From Rostratula benghalensis (taxonomy: Eukaryota > Chordata > Aves > Charadriiformes > Rostratulidae): DNA of 64,000 nucleotides. Below the pieces are notes generated by a model. It searched no databases. It saw only the letters and a list, made by a program, of their open reading frames with translations, and was not told where the DNA came from. Both the position numbers and the translations under genes were made by a program. Numbering within the stretch: the first letter of the stretch is position 1; every line of letters begins with the position of its first letter. Shown here piece after piece: positions 13,101 through 24,200 of the stretch. Location: positions 586,389 through 650,388 of the forward strand of contig VXAI01000309.1 of assembly GCA_013399305.1 (NCBI GenBank), written 5' to 3'.

Positions 13101-13986
13101 GATACTGGTCTCATTTCATTCAACAAACGTTTTGCCAATGGCAGCAGCTGAAGCAGGGTAAGAGTCAAAGATTGTAAAGTGCTAATCTGGCATGCAGTCT
13201 ACTCCATCTTCTTGTGAAAAAACTGCTGTGTCCAAAAAGGATGAAACTATGGCTGGAAGGAATACAAAATGCATATGTTCATCATCTCAGTTTGCAAACT
13301 ATATTCATTTGTGTATGTCATTGAAAAGAGAGCAACTACTTCCCTTCTTACATATGCAGAAGCGAAAGATAAAACCAAGAATCTAAACCAGAAAGATGAT
13401 TTTACTTGTAAATTTCCTGCTTTGTTACTAACAAAAATTATTTTTAAGTTGCTAATTAAAAAGAAAATCTCTGATTTGCTAGCAAGTATTAATATGCACC
13501 ATAATTTATTTCTTTCTGATTCACTGTTGAATATGCTCAACATCCTAATTTCTGGTTACAAGAGAACCAGAATTTTTTTTCACCTTAGCTCTAATGGCAT
13601 ATACATGTTGCAAATCATACAATTCCAGTATTTCTCTTACCTCTCACTGAAAGCACGATTTTTCAAAAAGTTTGTTTTCTCTCCCAAAATAAGAACAGAA
13701 TGCCAATCCTTTGTTCTTATATTGTCAAAGCTGCAAAGTGCATCATCCTTTGCAGCCGAGACTTTTCTTAAAGATACTTCATGATACCCAGTATCTCAGG
13801 AAAATCTCTTTCACTCTCCCATGTGAAAAAAATACTTGCACTTACGCAGTAATGTCTTTGTACAATTTGAAAAAACCTCATCTGTTCAACCCCAGAAAGA
13901 AATTTTCTTTAGTATTAAACATATTTACTAAATATAAGGGGGTTGATTATTGCCATTGATTCACAGTAAATGTTAAGGAGGGATAC
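10111..13986. other. AT-rich non-coding stretch
   Basis: No gene or transposon is recognised. There are T-runs at 10427-10460 and an A-rich patch near 11268-11300. Bases about 11,545-11,720 form a low-repeat, balanced block that looks like a conserved non-coding element. The longest open frame in the window (13,269-13,784, plus) lies here, but its composition is that of AT-rich chance sequence and no motif is visible. Confidence 0.55.
12502..12527. repeat. 13-base tandem duplication
   Basis: The unit 'aagtggaatatgt' occurs twice head to tail. It looks like a simple slippage or small duplication event. Confidence 0.9.
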
Positions 13987-14409
13987 CTATACTGTGAGGC
14001 CAGTACACTTCAATGCAAAGCTGGTGTGTATTATGTGTTGTATGCAAGTGCTCGGGTGCTGGCAGTGGGTGGCTGCAGAGCCATCTCTGAGGAGAGGCCA
14101 CAGCTGCCCTGTGCCAGATAGGTCACAGATGAACCTCTCAACCAATGTGGTACCACCTGTGGGTGTATTTAAGAAAGGGGGAAATATATTTCCTGGCAGC
14201 ATGTGAGAGGTGTGACAGAAAAAAGTGTGAGAAACAGCCTTACGGACACCAAGGTCAGAGAATAAGGAGGAGATGGGGTGCTCCAAGCAGAGATTCCCCC
14301 AAAGTGGGGGCATCTTATTTCCTCCCCTTGTCCTGTTGAGAAGGGGGAGTAAGAGACTAGCTGTTGGGGGGGTGTCTGGTAGCCAGCCAAGGTCTACCCA
14401 CCACTATAA
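13987..14409 (+). mobile_element. solo LTR of avian endogenous retrovirus (short form) with target-site duplication
   Basis: The LTR proper runs from TG at 13,993 to CA at 14,403 (411 bases) and is flanked by CTATAC (13,987-13,992) and CTATAA (14,404-14,409). These form a 6-base target-site duplication with one mismatch, the length usual for ERVK-type (beta-like) elements. Inside are blocks I recognise from a common neoavian LTR family: 'ctgcagagccatctctgagg' near 14,072, a TATA-like 'gtatttaagaaaggggg' near 14,165, 'gaaacagccttacggacacc' near 14,232, 'agcagagattccccc' near 14,288 and the terminal 'ggtctacccacca'. The central tandem-repeat module of longer family members is missing between about 14,300 and 14,310. 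No gag, pol or env sequence adjoins it, so this is a solo LTR left by recombination. It has no coding capacity. Confidence 0.85.
14165..14181 (+). promoter_or_regulatory. TATA-like box of the solo LTR
   Basis: 'gtatttaagaaaggggg' sits about 175 bases into the LTR, where the family carries its U3 promoter TATA-like element (TTTAAG). Whether it still drives transcription cannot be judged from the sequence. Confidence 0.4.
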
Positions 14410-16323
14410 CATATCAATAAAATGAGATGTGACACAATCTAGGCACACAACCTTCTGTTTCTTCATCTTGATTTTAATGTTTTTGTTCAGTTCTCCAAGT
14501 TCAGAAAATAAAAAATCTCTGAGTACCTACCACTTAAACAGAATTACAAAATGAAATAGAAAATTCTACAACTTCATTCTTTTTCCTCCAAGAAACCTTT
14601 ATAAAGGCAAAAATTTCGCAATCGTCAATTTTTCATCTTACTTTCTTCTTTCCCAAAGCTATGTGAAGACATTTACACATCTACATGACCAAATATTAAG
14701 CCCAAACCATTTCAGAGCAAGGATGGAAGGTCATTATGAAGTCCTGTGTCACTTACGAGCTCTGCCTACCACCCCTTGCTATTTATACTAGTGGAGATTC
14801 ACCATCACTTTGTCTATTTGTGGCAAATGTTGCAAGAAAGAAAATTTACACACAGATCCTCCCAGCCATCTGGTATTAGTGCAGGCCCCACAGAATAGGT
14901 ATTTTGTGCGCTGTGTAGATTTCCCTGCTTAGTGGGGGCTGCAGCCATCTTTCATTCCCCAAAGCAATTAAAGGTATAGGTCATGCAGAGCTGAGACACT
15001 TACTGCCAAGGTTTTTGTGAGATGAGCTAAGATCAGCTCATTGTAGAAGCCTAAGTTTAGAAGGCAATTAAATTACACCTCATCACTTTTGAGGGTATTA
15101 CTGCATTCTACATACCACCTATCTGAATGACTAATAAGTGCCTTGACACTCTTGAAAATAGATGTGCCTACCTACAGCATTCAGACACTTTCACATTTTT
15201 CCAACACATCATTTTGCAAACAAGATTTTGTTAACAACTAGCAGCCAATTTCTTAGGTGGGACTTAAGAATAATAAATATCTTCCTAACTGTGCAACAGA
15301 GGGGAGCCAACATTAGCAAACCCTGCTCTGCGTGGAGTGCTCTGATATTCAATCAGATGGATTAGCAGTTCAAAAAAGTTCACAAGAAAGACAGATGGTA
15401 GTCAGCTAAGATCATGTTATCACAGTACAGCCTCACAGACCTGCCTGTTACTCTCTGCCAATGTATGGCTAGCTGCATGATTTTGAATGAAACTCTCTTT
15501 TCAGCAAAAAGTTCTTTCAAAATCTTTCTTAGTAGATTTTCTATCAAATGTGAAAATATATAACAGAACCTGCCTTCTTTTCTCCTCTTTTAAAAAAAAA
15601 ATAAAATAAATATTTCCCTTTCTCTCCTGTTTTCTCTATGCTTTTAGCTACCATTTGCCCTGTCTTCTTTAAAACGGGGGAAAAGTAAGTGAGCAGTGGG
15701 AATTCCAAAACAAAGTATGGAAAAAACATTGAAAAATGCAGTGATAATCAAGGTATGTTTTCTTTTCATACCAGAAGAGCAGAAATGAGTTATTTTAGCT
15801 GTTCATGAGTATTTCCACTCTTTTCTCAACCCACTGTATTCAAGTCCCTGGTTTCCCAAATCATCATTCAAGTCAATTCTCCATTTAATGTGGATTCAAT
15901 CAATTGAATGTGACAGCTATTAAACATGTGCTAGACCAAGCAGACAGTGTTAGTCAGACAACTGTAGGAATAAGTCAGATAATGATTAGGCTTGAATTCA
16001 GTGTTTTCTAAATTGAATATATAGTAACAAAATATGCTTAGCATTTGGGAGGTTGAGATTTGGGTTGTTTGGTTTCTGTTTTGTTTTGTTTTGAGTGGGT
16101 TTTTTTAGTTGAAAACATAGTGGCACTAAAAAGAAGAAATACTTGAGTGTTGAGGTTTCGGGAGATTTATTATTGTTTTAATTCTTTAAGTTTCTATCTG
16201 TATCCCTTCAAGGAATAAAATCATCAGCAGACAACAGAGTGCTGCCCAAAAGTACCAAAAGAGACATATTGTCAGCAGCTGTGCAGGAAAACAGATTTAC
16301 AGGAAGACAGACAAAGGCAAAGA

Positions 16324-16374
16324 GAAAGCAAAAGCAAAAGCAAAAGGGAAGGAAGAAAGAGAGAGAGAGAGAGA
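16324..16374. repeat. (AAAAGC)n then (GA)n purine tract
   Basis: About three and a half units of AAAAGC are followed by 'gggaaggaagaaa' and then a (GA)n run of about nine to ten units ending at 16,374. The whole tract is purine-only apart from the few C bases of the hexamer units. Confidence 0.85.
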
Positions 16375-16776
16375 TGCCCTTCTCTGTTAGTACAAGGCTA
16401 AGAAATCACTGCCCTTTTATTTAATGCTTATGACAAGTAAGTGAGTAGATAGGTTGAAATGTTTGATGGTCTCATTCTATCAAGCTTATTATCTGGGAGC
16501 ATTTCAACAAAAAGATTAGTCATACTGACTTAAATATATTTCATCCTTTTCTGTTTATAAAGGATGTAAATGTTCTCCCCTATTTCTAAAAAGAGATTTT
16601 CTCATTTGCTGTTTCAAAGATCTTTCCTCATACATGTATCCCAGACATTTCAATAGTTCCATTTTTCTGTCTGTGTAAATGGATATCCTTTTTCATTGTT
16701 TGAACAGATACATTTCCTTATTGTAGATAATAGCCAGAACTTATACAAACCTGTAACGTATGGAGACAATTCTATA

Positions 16777-16812
16777 TGCATGTGTATGCACACATGCACA
16801 CATACACGCAAA
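16777..16812. repeat. TG/CA tract with perfect 9-base inverted repeat
   Basis: TGCATGTGT (16,777-16,785) and ACACATGCA (16,790-16,798) are perfect reverse complements around the loop ATGC, and an imperfect CA-rich run continues to 16,812. It can form a hairpin, and it is alternating purine-pyrimidine and so Z-DNA-prone. Confidence 0.8.
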
Positions 16813-19282
16813 ATCACAGAGTTATACAGAGGTATCAATACTGAGAGAGATCCAAACACACGGACAGCTAAAGACTTCCTGCTATCTTGATACACTGTGA
16901 TGATAACGTCCAATAACACTGGAGCTGAAGATCTCACTAATGCAACCTCTAATTCACACCTATACTACGGTTCATGGAGCCTGTGACATAGAGAGAAGGG
17001 GGTCATATCTACCCAATAAGGATAGCATGGGAAGCATGATGACTGCATCAGCTAGATAATTACACTATTAAGGGAAAGAAATCCACACTATTCTAAGCCA
17101 CTCCTCATTACTTTAAGTACCACCATACTATTGCAGTAACAATACAGAATTTCTCTGATTTATGTGTTTCAGAATAAATCAACTCCCCAGGGAGCCAGGA
17201 GGACCTTGTGGAGATATATTTCCTTTTTTTTCTCAAAATGTTATGTGTTTTACAGGGACATATCTCTGGGTTTTTTTCCTGAAAAGAAGACTCTGGATGT
17301 ACTTATTTGATGCAGATTGCACAAAATAATTGTCTTTACATTGCAATGAAATGATACTAGGCACAACATCTTTTTCTCTAGTAGTATGAATTCCCAGTAA
17401 AAAAAAAAAACAACAAACAAACAAAAAACCCCCCACCAGATTCAGACAACATAATTCCCATATATTCCAGGGTGCTACTAACACACTAACTTCTGAGTTC
17501 TTTAGAAAAGAAGCTTCCTCTATAAATAAACTTTTGTGCAATCTGAAAAAAATGAAAGGGCTAAAATGCAGTAAGCTTTAAAAAAAATCAATGTAAAAAT
17601 ATGTCTTTTTTGATGAAAAAATGAATGTTGATAATTGATAATTTTTAATGCATGGAACAAACACTGCATCTAATACAGGAAAGTGATAATTTCTTGGTTA
17701 GGAATCATTCCACTTCATTGGTTTTAACTTGCTCATATATCATGCAAAAAAAAAACCAAAAAAAAAACCTATGGGCTCTTATTTCACCAACATTGTATAT
17801 GCAATATGCTGCCTTCCCTCAGACAGTGGTTAGAAAAAGCCTACATTTCTATGTCTAGCACAGACTATAGCTCCCTGGCTTCTCTAGAAACAGGAGGGGG
17901 AAATGAGAAATAGGATTTATAGGAAAGTGACTCTCCGGTGAGGCTAATAAATCCACACAGAGCAAGGATTATCTAGCCATAAAATTCATGACTCCGTAAT
18001 TCCCTCACCTGCTCTTGTTTGTGCCACTGTCTTCACCCTCATGCACTCACACCCCTGCTATGCCACAACCTCACAGTTTTCATAGGGCGAGGGTGACAAT
18101 TCCCCTTTCAACCTGCGTTTGCTAGGCAGCCAGGCATGTGCGCTTCTTGGAGGTGTGTAGTATAGCTCCAAGGAGAATGTCAGACAACTACAGTTATCAT
18201 GTCTTCAAAGACCTTTTTCCACATTGCAAATTGTCCACAGAAGACAGCTCAGGGCTGCTGTGCTGTGCATCTTTTGCTGTCTATACCCTTGAGTTTGCAA
18301 GTCATCATATTGCGGAGCCTATGCACCTGAGCAGAGTAGAAAATTTATAAGTTGGTACAGAGTTAACAATGTGGCAGCTATCACTGGAAAAATGAAAGAT
18401 AACACAGGTTCCAAAATCAGAGGCACTGCTTACATGTTCCTATATGCCTATATGTTCTAAAATGCAGCAATATTAATAAACAGTATGTATAAATAAGAAT
18501 CAAATATTTCTCCATGCATCCTCCTTTGAATGCAGCAACACTGCATGTGAATTCAAATGATGACCCATCAAAAATTACTGCTGTACTTTGTCATACAGCT
18601 AGGTGTACACTCTTATACTGCTTTTGCAATTTCCTTGGTTAAAAGAAGATACAGCAGCAGTGTGACAGATAGCCTGAAGCAATGAGTAGCTGAGAGTAGC
18701 AAGTAACATGTGAAAGCCAACAAAATTTTTAAAATATTCTTGTTTTGAGATACTGATATTTAATTTCTACCCCCCAAAGGCATATAGTGGGTGTATAAAG
18801 TGAGAAATTGCATTCTACTTACATACCTTTGTCTAGTAACAAAAATGCCCGGTACAGCTTTGCTGCAGTTGTTTAAATGGGGTTTAAAAATTAATATCTC
18901 AGTATACTATTCTTCTTCACTGTTTCTATTCCCCACAGCTGCGGCTGTTCCTTGTAAGAACAGAACTAGTGTAAGTGCCACTAAGATTTTATGCCAAAAA
19001 TCTAATTTTCCATTAAAAGAAATGAAACCTAGAATCAGGTAAAAGTATATCCCTTTTAGATCATTCTGATAAATTTTTCCCCTTATTTCTAGGCTAGATT
19101 TTCTTCTCACACATGTTTCCTTTCAAGCAAAAGAAGCGTATTTGCTTTTACCTAAATAGTGAAATTCACATTTAGGAAGAACCTCCAACCTATGAACCAC
19201 TTTTTAAAAACTATATTATTTAAGATACAGTTGTGATTAGTTCACAAGAGCATACTGAATGCCAGTAATAAAAATTTCCAAG

Positions 19283-19318
19283 TTCTGTTCATGCTGTTCC
19301 CTTTCTGTTCATGCTGTT
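19283..19318. repeat. direct duplication of a 16-base unit
   Basis: The unit 'ttctgttcatgctgtt' occurs at about 19,283 and again about 20 bases later. It is a local duplication with no visible link to a mobile element. Confidence 0.8.
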
Positions 19319-22317
19319 TGCTGAACTAAACACAATCTTTTACATTTTACATTACATATTATATTTACATTATACATCCAGCTTCTTTTGATAGTGTCAC
19401 ATATGGACATATGACTCCATCTGGAGTAATATACCTTGCCTGATACTCACAGAATAAATTGTATTACAGCCCAAGGGAGATAAATCTGTGCATTACCAGA
19501 AAAAAAAATCAGTCATTATTATCTCATTTAATGTAACTATTCATAACTATTTAAAAACAAAGTATTTTTTCTGTATTAGTGTTATACATGATTGGCCTTA
19601 TGACTAGTAAAGGCTAAAATCAGGAATGCATATTTTAAAGAAGCTTAAGGGACTGTAGTTTATACACTATACTTGCACCAGGTCTTGATCAGAAAAAGTC
19701 AACTAGAAGAGAAGAAACTCTTTCTTTAAAAATACACTAGCACTAAGGAAATTAATCTATTTCAATACTTAGTTGGAAATGTCAAGGCGGGTAGGAAAAT
19801 GTTAATGCTTTGTGCAGTAAGTTTTGCATAGGAACTCACAAGAAAAAAAAAAGTTAAAAAATCTCAATTTCTAGAACTTGAAGGACTTGAAGAATTTTAT
19901 AATTGTTCTTCAGGTAACCAGGAGATGTACCGTTACAATGCCAACTCTGTTAGGAAGTACACAAACAAAGCAGGCTTTAACTTGTTTCAACTGGATTGAA
20001 GAGGAAACAATACTGCAAAATGCACATCATCAACAGTGTCAGTGTTGCATTCCAGCCTGAGCTAAGAATGTGCTTTGCAGACATGCCATTTTCTGAGTCC
20101 ATCTTCCCCAAAGCCTCAGGTGTGAGGATTCAGAGAGTATTTTTTAGACTATCTTCCACTAGTTGTAATGTAGCAGGAAAACATTAGGCTTTTCTGTTTG
20201 TGCCACCACTAGCTTGAGACAGGAACAAAAGACTTTTTGTGCCTCTGACCTGTTTAAAAATCAAAGTTGGTCAAAAACTGTGAGAGGGAAAGGCTTGCGA
20301 CAGCACTGTCGATTATTTTGTCTGAAAGTGCTGAGTTGGCAGAATTGAAACTGCTGCTCCCACTACCCTTTCATGCACATCAGATGAGCTGGCTGACAGC
20401 GCAGAGATGCTTGATCTTCAGGTGCAGAACTCCCAGGCTCCCCACCCACTGGCCGCATTCCCAGCTGGCCAGTCTGCTGCTGCTCAGGCACCTGCCCCAC
20501 GCACGTATCACAGCATTCTTCCCAAGGCTGTTGTCCCATGCCATTGGAAACTCCTACATCTTCACACTGCATCCTGATGGAGAGTGAAGGACAACAGTGG
20601 TAGGCCATTTTCTCAAAAAATGAAATTCCTTTCTTTATTGGCTGTGCTTAAAATCTCCTCTCCTGATGTCTTAGCAGCAGACTTGCACTAGTTTCACATT
20701 CCATGGACCTCATTTACCATATATGCATCTAACATAAAATAGAAAATTGGAATGAGCTCATCAGGAATCTATTTTGAATCAATGTAATACAAATGTTGAA
20801 AAAAATAGGCCCTTAAGGTATCATCCTTACCTGACTTGAACACATCATCAAAACTGTTCTAATGAAACAAGGTAATATTTTTTCACAAAGGCGTTTAGAG
20901 GTTCAAATAGGTCAGTAATATTGACATAAAAGGTCTTTCTATGTAATGTTATATACACAGTATGACAATTCTTCACTGAACAGCATTCCAGCTGTTTTCT
21001 GGAGAAGACTATTGAAAATCTTTATTTGTGTTAATAAAGTCTGCACAATCAGAACTCCATCTGATATATGAGATATTTTGGTTTTTTAGAATCTGGTCCC
21101 ATTCTTGCTACAACTATGTATTGGTGGGCACTACAACCTATCATTACAGATGCTTGCAGAGGGCAGTTGACAGCACAATCACAAGAAAAATATCTCCCAT
21201 CAGGCTTCCTCAAATGCAGATGGGAAATCAATTTTTATATTCTCAAGAGAGAATTCCAAAAGACTCTCAGTGAGAAACTCTCCTACTGAGGTTTTGCATT
21301 ATGCCTTGCAACGACTGAGGGAATATTAAATGGACAAACTCATTCTATGGAATTCATTCCAGTTACTGGGGCTTCTTAATCATCAGAATAAAAATAATTA
21401 AAAAAAAATACTCTGGTTTTCATTTTTTTCTAAATAAGCTTTGTCATCCACTTAAGTGAGACAATTGTATTTTTCAGATACTTGGCAAAGACATCAGCGT
21501 CTGTTGAGCGATCCCATTTGGAGAGGTCTATATGAGATATCTCTCTATTAAGCCTCTGCACAGAAATGGTTTTGCTCTAATTAGTATAAACTAAAAACTA
21601 AAATGTGATATAAACTATAGGGTTTCAAAAACCATTTTATTGTTGTTGCATACATTTGCAAAGTTCCAATCAGCATAAATTCTTAGCATCCGCCAGAAGT
21701 GTTGGAAGCCTTCTGATTAAATATACAGTGTCTAGTTAAGATTTTTAAAATTTTGTTCCATTCCTATGACAATTGTATTTCTAACCCTAATAATCATTTT
21801 AGTTACCTCATTTACAACTCCTTGGATTCAGATATTATAACTTATATAGACTTATTACTCTCTGCCATTTCCCCTAAAGACAGGCCATGTTTAATGTCAA
21901 ATTTATGTAAAATACTACCTGTCATGAATTCTTCTAGCTTTAGAAGGGCAGTATAATAATGTTCCACCAAATTTGTCTAGACTTCAAACTCTCATTTCTT
22001 AAGATCCCCAATGTTCTTTCAATAACTGCACCAGTGAATTTTGAACTGTGTAATTTATTTTTGTAGGTGTCTGGAGAAGTAAGAGTTGAATCAAGAAAAA
22101 AAAATTAAGAAGAAAAACACTGTAACTCAGAAATAGAATTATTTTTTTAGGCAGGTAAGGTAAAAAACCAAAGTAGAGGTATTCTCAAATGTCAAGTTTC
22201 TCATCTGGATTCTAGGCACCAGCACAAATATTCCTGTACCTGATGTTTAGCAAACTCAACTTTGCACAGTACAACACAAAATCTTGAATGCTTAGGCAAA
22301 CACAGAATTTTACCTAG

Positions 22318-22725
22318 TTTTTGAAAAGCTTACTGTGCTGCAACAGATTGTCTTCAAATGAATGAATCATGACATGAGCCTGGGTACTTAGCTATGACAT
22401 CTGTTATGTAGTAAATTACATTGCATGCCACATGCATAATGAAGAGGAAAGAGGGATTTTTAGCTCCTAAAACATGTCTCATTATGTGATGGTGCACGAA
22501 TGCAGGCAGTGACACCCAGGACAGATGGAAAGGCTGCAGTGTCATAAAATGTACAAATAATGTTGTTGTTTTTATCATTTGGAAATGAAGATGTTAGCTC
22601 TTGTATGGATTGAAAAAAAAAAGCAACTCTGCAGTGAATAAAACACTAGAGATGGCAGACACATTGATAATTAAGATCTCTCTTAAAAGTTGCTTACATG
22701 AATCCACTTGCAAGAAGCTTGACTG
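22318..22725 (-). pseudogene. PIF/Harbinger-type transposase relic (HARBI1-like)
   Basis: This is a degraded copy of a PIF/Harbinger DDE transposase, the family that gave rise to vertebrate HARBI1. Reading 5'->3' on the minus strand, one frame starting at 22,585 gives FPND, then FYDTAAFPSVLGV, then IRAPSHNE, and stops at 22,460. A second frame gives ITDVIAKYPGSCHDSFI to TGA at 22,354, followed by RQSV. These match in order the family's pre-catalytic FY..A.FP.V.G, the APS..E block and the second catalytic aspartate (HDS). Weaker similarity upstream includes VSAISSVL near 22,670 (helix-turn-helix-like) and KLLASGF near 22,715. The first catalytic aspartate after FPSVLGV is gone with a few neighbouring residues. 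At least one frameshift and several stops make it dead. The KYPGSCHDSF block looks more like reptile Harbinger transposons than like the conserved HARBI1 gene. No terminal inverted repeats or TWA target duplication could be assigned. Confidence 0.82.
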
Positions 22726-23970
22726 TTCCTCATAAGGAATATTTTCTTTTTCTTGAATTCTCTCATCCCTTTCTTGGTTGCTTGCATTTCAAAAATAGAG
22801 TGCACGTTACAGAAAATCGTAAATCATTCAAATACTGAAAACTCCACTGCAAGTTAATTTAGAAAACCAAAGTGTGTTTTCCGGACATGCAGATAATTTC
22901 CTACCATTATACAGTCAATTAGATTCATTAAACACAGATTAAACCACACGAAAACAGATTTGCAGGTGAAATTTTGAATCTCCAATCCACCTCCATTGCT
23001 AAGACAAATATTGTGGGTGCATAATGCTAGCACAGTCCACTTAATTAATACTGACTTCTGAATGACCTACAAGAACAAGTCCCCAGTATTGTCATTTCCA
23101 AACTTAACACTAAATGCAGCTGCCTATGTTTAGACATTTGGACAGAGGCTCAATATTTAAACAAGTGCTCTGGGCACAAAGACCAATATGCCTAATTGTA
23201 TGCCTAATGTAAGACTCACAAGCTTGAAAAATGTGGCCTAAATCATGTCAGGAAAGAGTTATAGCACTCATTGAAAACAGTAAGTGATAAAGTGGGAAAG
23301 TCTGTAAAGAAAATATTTGGATAGGGTTAGGAATGTCTAACTAAGCTGGCTTTTATTGCTCAGGGATCAAGATGGGTAGAATAGGACTAGAATATTTATG
23401 GTATTCCAAGAATGGAAACAAGTGAAAGGAAATTCCTAATTTAACACAGAAATACAGCAATTTCCAGGCTAGGCTAAAGTAGAAAATATAAAACAGGTAT
23501 AAGGAAGTGAGTATAATGCAGATTAATGCAGATAATAATAATAAAAAAACAAGGTATAGAATGTTTTTCTAATAAATTATCAATGCCATGACAACAGAGA
23601 ATGTAAAAACTGGCATTCCTTAAGGTAGTTTTAAAAAATTTAATTTTAGTCATGGCAAAGGAAGAAAAAAATTCTTGCTTCCTTATCCATGAATTGTGTT
23701 TCTGTATTGATATATATTGTCTTTACATGATGTGAGACCATCTTCAGCAAAGAAAACAGGCATTTCAGTTAAAGCAGTTAATATTATTATTTAGGTGGAA
23801 ACATTTCAGGAAGTACTGACTTCTAGAAATGAAAAAATGAAGATGTTAAAAACTTTCTATGTTAAAAATACTATTAAACCAAACATTGCTTCATTATTTC
23901 CTTCCTCATTGTAGGAAGAGCTGAAAAAAATAGATTTAACAGATTGCTTTTTTTAACAGATGTTTTTTTC
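22726..23970. other. AT-rich non-coding stretch
   Basis: I see no gene or named repeat. The 5' part of the Harbinger relic may extend a little into this stretch, but I could not follow it beyond about 22,725. Confidence 0.5.
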
Positions 23971-24200
23971 NNNNNNNNNNNNNNNNNNNNNNNNNNNNNN
24001 NNNNNNNNNNNNNNNNNNNNNNNNNNNNNNNNNNNNNNNNNNNNNNNNNNNNNNNNNNNNNNNNNNNNNNNNNNNNNNNNNNNNNNNNNNNNNNNNNNNN
24101 NNNNNNNNNNNNNNNNNNNNNNNNNNNNNNNNNNNNNNNNNNNNNNNNNNNNNNNNNNNNNNNNNNNNNNNNNNNNNNNNNNNNNNNNNNNNNNNNNNNN
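23971..24200. other. assembly gap (230 N)
   Basis: A run of 230 undetermined bases is bounded on the left by T-rich sequence ('aacagatgtttttttc'). A low-complexity T tract at the gap edge suggests a sequencing or assembly failure. Any open frame spanning the N run is meaningless. Confidence 0.99.

Larger units (their letters stand above)
14410..22317. other. AT-rich non-coding stretch
   Basis: No gene is recognised. The stretch contains T/G-rich runs near 16,066-16,107, short purine arrays, a CA/TG tract, an A-rich tract at 17,400-17,430 and A-runs near 17,745-17,768. A GC-richer patch at about 20,270-20,590 stands out. It is open in two frames (plus 20,267-20,587, minus 20,363-20,608), but neither translation resembles a family I know. 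Confidence 0.55.

Noticed and set aside
13269..13784. Longest plain open frame (171 codons, plus)
   Set aside because: AT-rich composition heavy in Phe, Leu, Ile, Lys and Ser, no domain or motif, overlapping open frames on the other strand, and a length that chance can give in sequence this AT-rich.
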